Positions 8,710 through 22,661 of a stretch of DNA of 64,000 nt are shown piece by piece (the first letter of the stretch is position 1; each line of letters starts with the position of its first letter). Below the pieces are notes generated by a model. That model was not told where the DNA came from. It was given only the letters and a program-made list of their open reading frames with translations, and ran no database searches. The stretch covers positions 607,438 through 671,437 of the forward strand of contig NZ_PGTC01000009.1 in NCBI RefSeq assembly GCF_002786295.1. Reading direction: 5' to 3'. This DNA comes from Pseudooceanicola marinus. GTDB lineage: Bacteria; Pseudomonadota; Alphaproteobacteria; Rhodobacterales; Rhodobacteraceae. The position numbers were made by a program, and so were the translations under genes.

Positions 8710-11700
8710 TCAGCCCAGCTCGTTCATCCGCTCCAGCGCGGCCTTCAGCTTGGCTTCCTCGTCCTGGCGCGCGTCGAGGTTGGCCTGGGTCTCGGCCACG
8801 ACCTCGGCAGGGGCGCTTTCGGCGAACTTGGGGTTCTTCAGGCGCCCGGCGAGGCCACCGATTTCCTTGGCCAGCTTGGCCAGGGATTTCTCCAGCCGCG
8901 CCTTTTCCTCCTCGACGTCGATCACGTCGGCCAGGGGCAGGCCGAAGGTCGCGCCCTCGGCGGGCAGGGTGATCGTGCCTTTCGGGAAGGCGTCCACCTC
9001 TTCCAGCTCGCCCACGCGCGCCAGACGCTTGATCAGCGTCTCGTTGCTGGCCCAGGCGGCCTTCGCGGTGTCGGAGAAGCCGGTGACGACCAGCGGCACG
9101 TAGAGGCCTGCGGGCACATGCATCTGGGCGCGGGCCGAGCGGATGCTCTCGATCAGCGCGATGGTCCAGTTCATTTCCGCATCCGCCGCCGCATCGATCA
9201 GCTCTGCCCCGTAGGTCGGCCAGTCGTTGTGGGCCAAGAGGCCGTCACGCGGCGCTGTGGTCGACCACAGCTCTTCGGTGATGAAGGGCATGATCGGGTG
9301 CAGCATGGTCAGGCACTGGTCGATGACCCAGCCCATGACGGCCCGGGTTTCAGCCTGCTCGGGCGCGCCGTCGGCCAGCAGCGGCTTGGAGAATTCCACG
9401 TACCAGTCGCAGACCTTGCCCCAGACGAAGGCGTAAAGGCCAAGCGCCGCCTCGTTGAACCGGTAGCCGTCCAGCGCGGCATCCACGGTTTCGCGGATGC
9501 GAGCGGTTTCGCCGATGATCCACTTGTTCACCGTTGCGGTGGCGACGGGCACCTGCGCCGACGGCGCGCCGCCCTCGAAGACGCCGTTCATCTCGGCAAA
9601 ACGGGTGGCATTCCACAGCTTGGTGCCGAAGTTACGGTAGCCCTTGATGCGCTCCTCCGACATCTTCAGCACGCCGCCGATGGCCGCCATGGAGGCATTG
9701 GTCATACGCAGGGCGTCGGCGCCGTATTCCTCGATGATTTCCAGCGGGTCGATGACGTTGCCGGTGGTCTTCGACATCTTCTTGCCCTTCTCGTCCCGGA
9801 CGAGCTGGTGCAGGTAGACGGTGTGGAAGGGCACCTCGTCGACGATGGCAAGCTGCATCATCATCATCCGCGCCACCCAGAAGAACAGGATGTCCTCGCC
9901 GGTGATCAGCACGTCGGTGGGGAAGTATCTCTCCAGCTCCGGCGTGGGCTGCGGCCAGCCCAGGGTGCCGATCGGCCAGAGGCCGGAGGAGAACCAGGTG
10001 TCCAGCACGTCGGGGTCCTGCCACACGGGGTAGACAAGCTTGGTCGGGTCCTGGGTCGCGGTGTATTCCGCCAGGCTTTCGGCGAGGGCGTGCTGGGCCG
10101 CCTTCTTGTCCGCGACCTCGACGATGCGCGCATGGCTGAGCGGCGAAGGCAGGTCGGCGTTCAGATCCTGGAAGCGCGAGAGCACCTCGTCCAGGTCGGT
10201 GCCGCAGGCCTCCACGTCACCCATGTGGACCATGTGCTCGTCGATGAAGAGGGTCAGCATGTCCACGAGGTCCAGGTCGCCCTCGCCGCCGTCCTTCAGG
10301 GTGCCGAGGTCGATGCCGTACCAGACGGGGATCTGGTGGCCCCACCACAGCTGGCGCGAGATGCACCAGGGCTCGATGTTCTCCAGCCAGTGGAAATAGG
10401 TCTTCTCGCCGCTCTCGGGCATGATCTTGGTGCGGCCCGTGCGCACGGCGTCCAGCGCGGGTTTGACGATTTCGGCGCTGTCGACGAACCACTGGTCGGT
10501 CAGCATCGGCTCGATCACCACCTTGGAGCGGTCGCCGAAGGGCTGCATGATCGCCTTGGCCTCGACCAGCGGCACAATTTCCTCGCCCTCTTCGCCTTCG
10601 GGGCGCTTGCCGCCCAGGCGTTCGTCGGCCGCGGTGGTCATGACGGCCAGGCCTGCATCGGTGATGTCGGCGACGACGGCCTTGCGGGCCTCGAACCGGT
10701 CCATGCCGCGGTATTTCTCGGGCACCAGGTTCAGCGTGTCGATTTCCATCTCGGTGGCATCGGCGCCCTCGGCGATCTCGCGGGCGCGGTCCACGCAGGT
10801 CTCGTAGGGGTTGCCATCGGCGCGCATGTTGCCCGCCATGTCCATCAGCCGATACATCGGCAGGCCGCAGCGCTTGGCGACCATGTAGTCGTTGAAATCA
10901 TGCGCACCGGTGATCTTCACCGCGCCCGAGCCGAAGTCGGGATCGGGGTATTCATCCGTCACGATGGGGATCAGGCGATCGCAGAGCGGCAGGTGCACCA
11001 TCTTGCCGACGATCGGCGCATACCGCGCGTCATCGGGGTGCACGGCCACGGCGCCGTCGCCCAGCATGGTTTCGGGGCGCGTGGTGGCGATGGAGATGTA
11101 GTCGCGTTCCTCCGACAGGGTGACGTTGCCGTCCTCGTCCTTCTCGACGTAGGTGTAGGTCTCGCCGCCCGCCAGCTTGTACTTGAAGTGCCACATGTGG
11201 CCCGCGACCTCGATGTTCTCGACCTCCAGGTCGGAAATCGCGGTCTCGAAATGCGGGTCCCAGTTCACCAGGCGCTTGCCGCGGTAGATCAGGCCCTTCT
11301 GGTACATCTCCACGAAGACCTTGATGACGGCATCGTGGAAGTTGGGGCTGTTCTCGTGGCCCGTGCGCGGATCACCCGGCGCGCCGGCCATGGTGAAGGC
11401 GTTGCGCGACCAGTCACAGCTGTTGCCCAGGCGCTTCATCTGGCTGACGATGGTCGAGCCGTACTGGCCCTTCCATTCCCAGACCTTTTCCAGGAACTTC
11501 TCGCGGCCCAACTCGCGCCGGGTCTTATTGCCCTGGGCGGCCAGCATCTTCTCCACCTGCAGCTGGGTGGCGATGCCGGCGTGGTCCTGGCCGGGCTGCC
11601 ACAGCACGTCGAAACCGCGCATGCGGTGCCAGCGGGTCAGGATGTCCTGCAGGGTGTTGTTGAAGGCATGGCCCACGTGCAGCGCGCCGGTCACGTTGGG

Positions 11701-11835
11701 CGGCGGGATCATCACGCAGAAACTGTCAGCGCCGGGTTTCGCATTGGCACCGGCCTTGAAGGCGCCGGCCTCTTCCCAGGCGGCGGCGATGCGCGGTTCC
11801 GCGGCGGCGGCGTCGAAGGTCTTTTCCATGGCCAT
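8710..11835 (-). CDS. valS: Valine--tRNA ligase
   Basis: Class I aminoacyl-tRNA synthetase that charges tRNA-Val. The 1041-residue protein contains [15 protein letters not shown] (HIGH motif as HVGH, residues 53-56) and [10 protein letters not shown] (KMSKS motif as KMSKT, about residues 686-690). Between them lies the editing domain that removes mischarged threonine. The C-terminal part ends in a predicted coiled-coil arm (about 960-1041, rich in Lys, Glu, Leu and Ala) that is typical of ValRS. Length is slightly above the usual 950-1000. ATGs at 11835 and 11829 are both possible starts. Confidence 0.97.
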   Translation of the reverse strand: MAMEKTFDAAAAEPRIAAAWEEAGAFKAGANAKPGADSFCVMIPPPNVTGALHVGHAFNNTLQDILTRWHRMRGFDVLWQPGQDHAGIATQLQVEKMLAAQGNKTRRELGREKFLEKVWEWKGQYGSTIVSQMKRLGNSCDWSRNAFTMAGAPGDPRTGHENSPNFHDAVIKVFVEMYQKGLIYRGKRLVNWDPHFETAISDLEVENIEVAGHMWHFKYKLAGGETYTYVEKDEDGNVTLSEERDYISIATTRPETMLGDGAVAVHPDDARYAPIVGKMVHLPLCDRLIPIVTDEYPDPDFGSGAVKITGAHDFNDYMVAKRCGLPMYRLMDMAGNMRADGNPYETCVDRAREIAEGADATEMEIDTLNLVPEKYRGMDRFEARKAVVADITDAGLAVMTTAADERLGGKRPEGEEGEEIVPLVEAKAIMQPFGDRSKVVIEPMLTDQWFVDSAEIVKPALDAVRTGRTKIMPESGEKTYFHWLENIEPWCISRQLWWGHQIPVWYGIDLGTLKDGGEGDLDLVDMLTLFIDEHMVHMGDVEACGTDLDEVLSRFQDLNADLPSPLSHARIVEVADKKAAQHALAESLAEYTATQDPTKLVYPVWQDPDVLDTWFSSGLWPIGTLGWPQPTPELERYFPTDVLITGEDILFFWVARMMMMQLAIVDEVPFHTVYLHQLVRDEKGKKMSKTTGNVIDPLEIIEEYGADALRMTNASMAAIGGVLKMSEERIKGYRNFGTKLWNATRFAEMNGVFEGGAPSAQVPVATATVNKWIIGETARIRETVDAALDGYRFNEAALGLYAFVWGKVCDWYVEFSKPLLADGAPEQAETRAVMGWVIDQCLTMLHPIMPFITEELWSTTAPRDGLLAHNDWPTYGAELIDAAADAEMNWTIALIESIRSARAQMHVPAGLYVPLVVTGFSDTAKAAWASNETLIKRLARVGELEEVDAFPKGTITLPAEGATFGLPLADVIDVEEEKARLEKSLAKLAKEIGGLAGRLKNPKFAESAPAEVVAETQANLDARQDEEAKLKAALERMNELG

Positions 11836-12130
11836 TGGGCTGATCCCCTGTCGTGTCGGCCCCCTGCGCGGGGGCTATGCGTCTGAGGGCAGGGGATAGC
11901 GCAAGGGGGCGCGAAGGTGAAGCCTTCGCAATGCCGCGCCTGCATGCCGGCGCTGCGGACCCGGAGGCGGCGCCGGCCGCGAGGCAGCGCCGCCCTTGTC
12001 CTTTCCTCTGCCAGCCCCACGCCCAGCCCCGAAGCAAGGCCATGCCGCAGGGCAGAAATCCTGGGGGCGGGGATGGACTATGCGCGGCGAGAGGCTAGTG
12101 TCTGGGCAAGGACCACCGAGGGAGCGCAGC

Positions 12131-14420
<2,290 letters not shown>

Positions 14421-14437
<17 letters not shown>

Positions 14438-15491
14438 ACGCCTGGTCGCCCGGCTGTGGCCGGGCGGGTGGCTGCAACGTCGCCGGCGTGCGCCGGCGCG
14501 ACTGAACCGGCAGCCTGTCACCCATGTGGTGATCCTCGACGGCACCATGTCTTCGCTTCTGCCAGGGCAGGAGACGAACGCCGGGCTGGTCTACAAGCTG
14601 GTGAACGAGATGTCGGGCACCGGCCTGTCGGTCTACTACGAGGCCGGGGTGCAGTGGGACAGCTGGCGCAGCACGATGGACGTGCTGCTGGGACGGGGCA
14701 TCAACCGCAAGATCCGCGGTGCCTATGGCTATCTCGCCTCGCGCTACCGGCCTGGTGACCGGATTTTCCTCTTCGGCTACTCGCGGGGCGCCTATGCGGT
14801 GCGCTCGCTCGCGGGGGTGATCGACCGCGTCGGGCTGGTACGCGCGCCGCGCGCCACCGAACGCAACATCCGCCAAGCCTACCGGCTTTACCAGGACAGC
14901 CACGACCAGGTGGTCATCGACGCCTTCCACGAACGCGAATGCCACCCCCATGTGGAGGTGGAGATGATCGGTGCCTTCGACACGGTCAAAAGCCTCGGCT
15001 TGCGCCTGCCGTTCGTCTGGAAGCTGGCCGAGGTGAAACACGCCTTCCACAACCACGAGCTGTCCCATTGCGTGAAGTCGGGCTTCCACGCGCTGGCACT
15101 GGAGGAGACCCGGCAGGTCTACGCCCCGGTGCTGTGGGAAAGCGATCCGTCCTGGCGGGGGCGGCTGGAACAGGTCTGGTTCCCGGGCACCCACGGCGAC
15201 GTGGGCGGCCAGTTGGGCGATTTTCAGGAGGCGCGACCGCTGGCGAACCTGCCGCTCGTGTGGATGCTGGGCCAGGCGGAGTTCCGGGGCCTGCCGTTGC
15301 CGCACGGCTGGCGCGACCGCTTCCCCATGGACATTCACGCACCGTCGGTCGGGCAATGGCGCGGCTTCGCCAAGCTCTTCTGGCTGCGCAAGCCGCGGGT
15401 GGTGGGCGCCGACCCGTCCGAGCGGCTGCACGACAGCGCGCTGGCCCGGGGGACCTATCCGACCAATGCGCAGCTGGCACATCCGCACTGA
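14421..15491 (+). CDS. DUF2235 alpha/beta-hydrolase domain protein
   Basis: A 356-residue protein with the DUF2235 pattern: VILDGTMSS near the N-terminus, FLFGYSRGAYAVRSLAG with nucleophile Ser121, IGAFDTVKSLG and later PGTHGDVGG supplying the acidic and His residues. This family includes phospholipase-like type VI secretion effectors (Tle1) but also many housekeeping enzymes of unknown substrate. There is no signal peptide, and no VgrG, PAAR or immunity gene is nearby, so an effector role is not supported. Its start overlaps the end of the CoxL-like gene, suggesting translational coupling; the functional link is unclear. Confidence 0.8.
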
Positions 15492-15514
15492 GGACGCGCC
15501 AGGCTGCCTGCGGC

Positions 15515-15550
15515 GCGCCGGTGAGTATTTTTTCCGAGGTGAAGAGGGGG
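15515..15550 (+). repeat. Dispersed intergenic element, copy B
   Basis: CGCCGGTGAGTATTTTTTCC followed by GAGGTGAAGAGGGGG. Same TGAGTATTTT core and purine-rich GTGAAG tail as the other copies. The upstream hairpin block is weak in this copy. Confidence 0.45.
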
Positions 15551-15668
15551 AGGGGGGCGCCCGCGAGGCAAGGGCGCGCGCCGGGAGGCCACTGGGGTGC
15601 CCGCCTTTTGCAAAAGGAGGGTTCTGCCGTCCCCGCCCTCGCACCATGGCGGCAGAGCGTCATCCCCT

Positions 15669-15701
15669 GTCTTCACCTTGTCGCAAATACTCCCGCGCGC
15701 G
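15669..15701 (-). repeat. Dispersed intergenic element, copy C (inverted)
   Basis: On the minus strand GCGCGGGAGTATTTGCGACA followed by AGGTGAAGACAGG, i.e. the same box as copy B but in the opposite orientation, about 150 bp away. The pair occupies the 231-bp gap between the convergent DUF2235 and thioesterase genes. Confidence 0.45.
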
Positions 15702-15722
15702 GGCGGGGCCGGGCAGGTGGCT

Positions 15723-16196
15723 TCAGAAGGAGGCGCCCGGCGGCAGCGGCAGCACGGCGCAGGTGGTGGAGCCGGTGGCGTAGAGCTTGCCGTCCTCGAT
15801 GCCCGTCAACTCTCCGACGGCAACGCCGGTCGACCGGCCCACGTGCTGGGTGCGGCCCGTGGCGCGCACGGCCATGCCATAGGGGATCGGGCGCAGCACG
15901 TTGACCTTGAACTCCAGCGTGGTACAGCCGCGCCCGGCAGGCAGGCGCGACAGCACGGCGCAGGTCATGCAGCTGTCCAGGATCGTGCCGTACCAGCCAC
16001 CGTGGACGGTTCCGGCAGGGTTGGCGAAGTCGGGCAGGGGCGTGCCGTCGAAGATCACCTTGCCTTCCTCGGCCGAGGTAAGGCGGAAGTTGAGCACCTG
16101 GCCGATCGAAGGCCCGTCGCGGCGCCCGTCGATGATGGATCGCAGGGCGTCCAGCCCCGTCATGGCCGCGCGCTGCGGGACGGTCTGCTCTGTCAT
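15723..16196 (-). CDS. PaaI-family hotdog thioesterase
   Basis: A 157-residue hotdog-fold acyl-CoA thioesterase. The family signature PAGTVHGGWYGTILDSCM, with the conserved H-G-G near residue 62, is clear, as is the beta-strand pair TTLEFKVNVLRPIPYG. Members hydrolyse aromatic or aliphatic acyl-CoA esters; the substrate is not known. The start at 16196 was chosen over an upstream methionine because it follows GGAGGAGAGACC, a near-ideal ribosome-binding site. It lies downstream of metF on the same strand, separated by hairpins, so it is probably a separate unit. Confidence 0.82.
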   Translation of the reverse strand: MTEQTVPQRAAMTGLDALRSIIDGRRDGPSIGQVLNFRLTSAEEGKVIFDGTPLPDFANPAGTVHGGWYGTILDSCMTCAVLSRLPAGRGCTTLEFKVNVLRPIPYGMAVRATGRTQHVGRSTGVAVGELTGIEDGKLYATGSTTCAVLPLPPGASF

Positions 16197-16280
16197 GGTC
16201 TCTCCTCCTGCCGGCAGCCTAGTCCCGCCTTGCGGATGTCGCAACTGCATCGCGGACATTTCGGGTGGTCGGAGGGCCAA

Positions 16281-16336
16281 ACGCCCGGACCTTTCGATCC
16301 GGGCGTCGGAGAGGGTGTGTGCCGCTGGCGCGGCAC
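16281..16336 (-). terminator. Two hairpins downstream of metF
   Basis: Immediately after the metF stop, GTGCCGC/GCGGCAC (16319-16325 with 16330-16336, 4-nt loop) is followed by ACGCCCGGA/TCCGGGCGT (16281-16289 with 16298-16306, 8-nt loop). Only a short T-run (GTTT) follows on the minus strand. Confidence 0.55.
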
Positions 16337-16338
16337 GC

Positions 16339-17205
16339 TCACGCGACCTTTTCCAGCTTGGTGCGCGGCGTCACGCCGATGGCGTGGCAGACATCGCGGG
16401 TCAGCTCGGGCTTGTTCAGCGTGTAGAAGTGCAGCTTGTCCACGCCCTCGCTCATCAGCGTCTCGCACATCTCGGTGCAGAGCGCCGTGGCCAGCAGGTC
16501 CTGGCGGTCGTCGCGAATGGCCTTGCCGAAGGCGTCATCCAGCCAGGTGGGGATCGCGGTGCCGCAGGCCTCGGCGAAGCGGCGCAGGCCCTTCCAGTTC
16601 TCGATCGGCAGGATGCCGGGCACGATAGGCGCGGTGATGCCGGCGGCAGCACAGCGGTCGCGGAAACGCAGGAAGGTCTCCGGCTCGAAGAAGAACTGGG
16701 TCAGCGCCTCCGACGCGCCGGCGTCCAGCTTGCGCTTCAGCCAGTCCACGTCGGCGCCCTGGTCGGCCGCCTCGGGGTGTTTTTCCGGATAGGCGCCGAC
16801 GCGCAGGGTGAACTGCCCCGTGGCCGAGAGCGCCTCGATCAGCTCGACCGAGTTGGCGAAACCGCCCGGGGTGGGGGTGAACTGCCCCTCGCCCTTGGGC
16901 GGGTCGCCGCGCAGGGCCACGATGTCGGTGACGCCGGCGGTGGCGAAACCCTCGACGATCTGCATCGTCTCCTCGCGCGTGGCGTTCACGCAGGTCAGGT
17001 GGGCGGCGACGTTCAGCCCGGTGTTCTTGTGCAGCGTGCCGACCGCGTCGCGGGTCAGCTCGCGCGTGGTGCCGCCGGCGCCATAGGTGACGGAGACGAA
17101 GCGCGGCATGAGCGGGGCCAGGACCTGCACGGTGTCCCAGAGACGGAACGAGGCCTCGAGGTTCTTCGGCGGGAAGAATTCGAAGGAAACGGCGGGCACG
17201 GACAT
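16339..17205 (-). CDS. metF: Methylenetetrahydrofolate reductase
   Basis: Reduces 5,10-methylene-THF to 5-methyl-THF with NAD(P)H and FAD, supplying the methyl group for methionine. The 288-residue protein has the bacterial MetF length and the conserved SFEFFPPKN start, VTYGAGGTTRE, AHLTCVNATREE and ALRGDPPKG segments of the FAD-binding barrel. It is divergently transcribed from a MetR-like LysR gene with 93 bp between the two starts, a classical arrangement for activation of metF by MetR with homocysteine. The AGGAGT upstream of the ATG at 17205 is a good ribosome-binding site. Confidence 0.95.
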   Translation of the reverse strand: MSVPAVSFEFFPPKNLEASFRLWDTVQVLAPLMPRFVSVTYGAGGTTRELTRDAVGTLHKNTGLNVAAHLTCVNATREETMQIVEGFATAGVTDIVALRGDPPKGEGQFTPTPGGFANSVELIEALSATGQFTLRVGAYPEKHPEAADQGADVDWLKRKLDAGASEALTQFFFEPETFLRFRDRCAAAGITAPIVPGILPIENWKGLRRFAEACGTAIPTWLDDAFGKAIRDDRQDLLATALCTEMCETLMSEGVDKLHFYTLNKPELTRDVCHAIGVTPRTKLEKVA

Positions 17206-17252
17206 GATTCACTCCTGATGAAAGGTTTCCCCTTGTCGCTGCGCAGGCGAAA

Positions 17253-17274
17253 TGAGACAACTTCATAATTCTCA
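17253..17274. promoter_or_regulatory. MetR-like operator between metF and metR
   Basis: TGAGACAACTTCA (17253-17265) matches the E. coli MetR consensus TGAA-N2-W-N2-TTCA with one mismatch. The same bases also start a longer inverted repeat TGAGA-N12-TCTCA (17253-17257 with 17270-17274). It is centred in the short divergent region, the expected place for a LysR-type regulator site. Confidence 0.55.
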
Positions 17275-17298
17275 CGATAATCATGAGGCGCACAGCAT

Positions 17299-18255
17299 AT
17301 GCACCTGGAGCTGAGACATCTGCGGACGATCCGGGCCATTCATGAGACCGGGGGGCTGCAGAAGGCCGCCGAAAGCCTGCACATCACCCAGAGCGCCCTG
17401 AGCCATCAGATCAAGGGGCTGGAGGCGCAGGCGGGGATGGAGCTCTTCGTGCGGCGCACCAAGCCGATGCGCCTGTCGGCGGCCGGCCTGCGCATGCTGC
17501 GGGTGGCCGAGCGGGTGCTGGAGGAGGTCGAGGCGCTGGAGGCGGAGTTCGACCAGCTGCGCGACGGCAGTGCAGGGCGTCTGCACATCACGCTGGAATG
17601 CCACGCCTGCTACGACTGGCTGCTGCCGGTGCTGGAGCTGTTTCGCCGGGCCTGGGCCGAGGTCGACGTCGACATCCGCCCCGGCCTTGCCTTCAACGCC
17701 ATGGAGGCGCTGGAGCGCGAGCAGGTCGACGTGGTCATCACCTCCGATCCGGAGGACCTGCCGGGGATCACCTTTGCGCCGCTCTTCGACTATTCGCCGG
17801 TCTTCGTGGCCGCCGCCAGCCATCCGCTGGCCGCCAAGAGCCTGATCACCGCCGAGGACCTGGCGGGGGAGACCCTGCTGACCTACCCGGTCGAGCGGTC
17901 GCGGCTGGACGTCTACAAGATGCTGCTGGGACCGGCCGGGGTGGAGCCGGCGGCGCATCGCAAGGTCGAGCTGACCGAGGTGATCCTGCTGTTGGTGGCC
18001 TCGGGGCGCGGGGTGGCGGTGCTGCCCGACTGGGTGATGCGCGAGATCCGCTATCACCCCGATTACGTCACCCGACCCATCGGCGACGGGAAGATGAGCC
18101 GACGCATGTATGCCGCCTGCCGCAGTGAGGACGCGCAGAAACCCTACATGGCCCATTTCGCCCGGCTGGCCCGCACCGAGGCGGTGAAGCTGCAAAGCGA
18201 GAGTGGCCGGGAGACGGGTCGAGCGACAGGCCGCGGGGCCGTCCGCGCAGGCTGA
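17299..18255 (+). CDS. metR: LysR-type regulator, MetR-like
   Basis: A 318-residue LysR-family transcription factor. An N-terminal winged helix-turn-helix covers residues 1-60 (LRTIRAIHETGGLQKAAESL followed by HITQSALSHQIKGLE), then a linker helix and a periplasmic-binding-like effector domain (about 90-300). The TQSALSHQIKGLE recognition helix, the MHLELRHLRTI start and the position divergent to metF point to MetR, which uses homocysteine as co-activator. The last 20 residues are Arg/Gly-rich and probably disordered. Regulation of metF and itself through the site at 17253-17274 is inferred from position. Confidence 0.85.
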   Translation: MHLELRHLRTIRAIHETGGLQKAAESLHITQSALSHQIKGLEAQAGMELFVRRTKPMRLSAAGLRMLRVAERVLEEVEALEAEFDQLRDGSAGRLHITLECHACYDWLLPVLELFRRAWAEVDVDIRPGLAFNAMEALEREQVDVVITSDPEDLPGITFAPLFDYSPVFVAAASHPLAAKSLITAEDLAGETLLTYPVERSRLDVYKMLLGPAGVEPAAHRKVELTEVILLLVASGRGVAVLPDWVMREIRYHPDYVTRPIGDGKMSRRMYAACRSEDAQKPYMAHFARLARTEAVKLQSESGRETGRATGRGAVRAG

Positions 18256-18334
18256 TCCGGCCGGGGCGCCGCAGGCCCTTGGCAAGTGGGCCTGCGACGT
18301 CTATACGCGCCACTCGAACACAGGAGCCAGCCCC

Positions 18335-19123
18335 ATGTCCTTCAGCGCCAACCTCAACATCATGATGAAAGCCGCCCGCAAGGCGGGCCGCTCCCTCGTG
18401 AAGGATTTCCGCGAGGTGGAGAACCTGCAGGTATCGGTCAAGGGCGCGGGCGATTTCGTCAGCCGGGCCGACATTGCCGCCGAGGCGATCCTGAAGGAAG
18501 AGCTGATGGGCGCGCGCCCCAACTACGGCTGGCTGGCCGAAGAAGGCGGCGAGGAAGAGGGCGAGGACCCGACCCGACGCTGGATCGTCGATCCGCTGGA
18601 CGGCACCACCAACTTCCTCCACGGGCTGCCGCACTGGGCGATTTCCATCGCGCTGGAACACAAGGGCCAGATCGTTGCCGGCGTCATCTACGATCCGGCC
18701 AAGGACGAGATGTTCATGGCCGAGAAGGGCGAGGGCGCCTGGATGAACGACATGCGGATCCGCGCCTCGGGCCGGATGCGGATGATCGAGGCGGTTTTCG
18801 CCACCGGCGTGCCCTTCGCCAACAGCCGCCACCTGCCGGCCACGCTGAAGGACCTGGCGCGGCTGATGCCCGCCTGCGCCGGCGTGCGTCGCTGGGGCGC
18901 GGCCTCGCTCGACCTGGCCTATGTGGCCGCGGGCCGCTACGACGGATTCTGGGAACGCGGGCTGAAGCCCTGGGACCTGGCCGCGGGCCTGGTGATCCTG
19001 CGCGAGGCCGGCGCCTTTGTCGAGCCGATGGACCCCGAGGGCGACATCCTGTCCGACGGCGCGATGATCACCGCCAACGAGGCGTTGTTCGAGAAATTCT
19101 CCAAGGTCATCCGCGACGCCTGA
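18335..19123 (+). CDS. Inositol monophosphatase family protein (SuhB-like)
   Basis: A 262-residue Mg2+/Li+-sensitive phosphatase-fold protein. Motifs present are GWLAEEGGEE (metal-binding Glu pair), WIVDPLDGTTNFLHG (metal-binding Asp cluster, the family signature) and KPWDLAAGLVILREAG. Bacterial members hydrolyse myo-inositol 1-phosphate or related sugar phosphates and, as SuhB, also take part in rRNA antitermination. The ATG at 18335 follows CAGGAGCCAGCCCC. It lies 80 bp after the metR-like gene on the same strand and ends at a clear terminator. Confidence 0.9.
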   Translation: MSFSANLNIMMKAARKAGRSLVKDFREVENLQVSVKGAGDFVSRADIAAEAILKEELMGARPNYGWLAEEGGEEEGEDPTRRWIVDPLDGTTNFLHGLPHWAISIALEHKGQIVAGVIYDPAKDEMFMAEKGEGAWMNDMRIRASGRMRMIEAVFATGVPFANSRHLPATLKDLARLMPACAGVRRWGAASLDLAYVAAGRYDGFWERGLKPWDLAAGLVILREAGAFVEPMDPEGDILSDGAMITANEALFEKFSKVIRDA

Positions 19124-19148
19124 GACGCGGCGGATCGCTGGATCAGGC

Positions 19149-19179
19149 AAGGCGCGACCCTTTGGGTGGCGCCTTTTTT
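19149..19179 (+). terminator. Rho-independent terminator after the inositol monophosphatase gene
   Basis: AAGGCGC (19149-19155) pairs with GCGCCTT (19169-19175), with an internal CC/GG pairing in the loop, followed by a run of six T. Confidence 0.85.
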
Positions 19180-19211
19180 CTTGGGGCTGTTTTCCCGGAG
19201 GTTGTCTAGCG

Positions 19212-19290
19212 GGCAGGGGGAGGGTGCTTTGCCCCCTCTGGAGCCGTGCCGGCTCCATTCACCCCCAGAGTATTTTCAGCTTCAGGATGG
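19212..19290 (+). repeat. Dispersed intergenic element, copy D
   Basis: Block 1 is GGCAGGGGGAGGGTGCTTTG followed by CCCCCTC (19212-19238). Block 2 is ACCCCCAGAGTATTTTCAGC followed by TTCAGGATGG (19261-19290). This copy shows both parts of the element clearly. It lies in the 300-bp gap between convergent genes. Confidence 0.55.
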
Positions 19291-19420
19291 GCTGGGGTGG
19301 GGCGCCTGTGGGAGGGGCGGGGCGCAGAGCGGCGTGGACCCTTTGGGTCCCGGAGCTCCACACTTTCGTTGCTGAATTTCGCCCCCGGGACGATGTCCGG
19401 GACGCGGGTCCGCGCCTGGG

Positions 19421-22056
<2,636 letters not shown>

Positions 22057-22187
22057 TCCGCGGCGGGCCGCAGGAATGTTGCCAATCCGCGTCTGTTTCT
22101 GCTAGGAAGCGCCTTCGTCGGCCCTTCGGACATTGCGTCAACGGGCCAGGAAACTCGCGCGCGTGCTCGCGTCAATTTCGGTGAGTG

Positions 22188-22661
22188 ATGCTCGGTCCGT
22201 TCTGGAAATCCTACGTCAGGCCCCTGCTGGGGCGGCCCGCGCGGTTTCAAGTCGCGGCGCTGTGCCATCGTGGCCAGGGCGCGGACCTGCGCATCCTGCT
22301 GATCACCTCGCGCGATACCGGTCGCTGGGTGCTGCCCAAGGGCTGGCCGAAGCGGGGCCATGACGCCGGCGGCACCGCGCTGGAGGAAGCCTGGGAAGAG
22401 GCCGGGATCAAGCCGGCCGGCCGGCCGCGCTCCGTCGGGTTCTACAGCTATGACAAGCGGTTGGATGGCGGCCTTCCGGTGCCCACGCGGGTCGAGGTTT
22501 TTGCCATCCCCGTGCCCAGTCTGCTGGAGGACTACCCAGAGAAGGGGCAGCGCCGCCGCGTCTGGATGACGCCGGAGGAGGCCGCTGCCGCCGTGGATGA
22601 GCCCGAGCTGTCGGAGCTGCTGGCCGCCTTCGCGGAACAGGCGGAGGACCTGGCCGAGTGA
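22188..22661 (+). CDS. Nudix hydrolase with altered Nudix box
   Basis: A 157-residue Nudix-fold protein similar to the diphosphoinositol/diadenosine polyphosphate group: RWVLPKGWPKRG precedes GGTALEEAWEEAGI. Against the Nudix box GX5EX7REUXEEXGU the final E-E-x-G is kept, but the early Glu is His and the Arg is Glu, so the motif is degenerate while the metal-binding Glu pair remains. A GTG three bases upstream (22185) is an alternative start. The stop overlaps the start of the phosphate transporter by 4 nt (GTGA), so the two genes are coupled, which suggests a link to polyphosphate or phosphate metabolism. Confidence 0.82.
   Translation: MLGPFWKSYVRPLLGRPARFQVAALCHRGQGADLRILLITSRDTGRWVLPKGWPKRGHDAGGTALEEAWEEAGIKPAGRPRSVGFYSYDKRLDGGLPVPTRVEVFAIPVPSLLEDYPEKGQRRRVWMTPEEAAAAVDEPELSELLAAFAEQAEDLAE

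Noticed and set aside
9118..11886. Very long open frame (over 900 codons) antisense to valS
   Set aside because: It mirrors the third-position G/C of valS; the translation is rich in Val, Gly, His and Gln with no domain, and valS is complete on the other strand.
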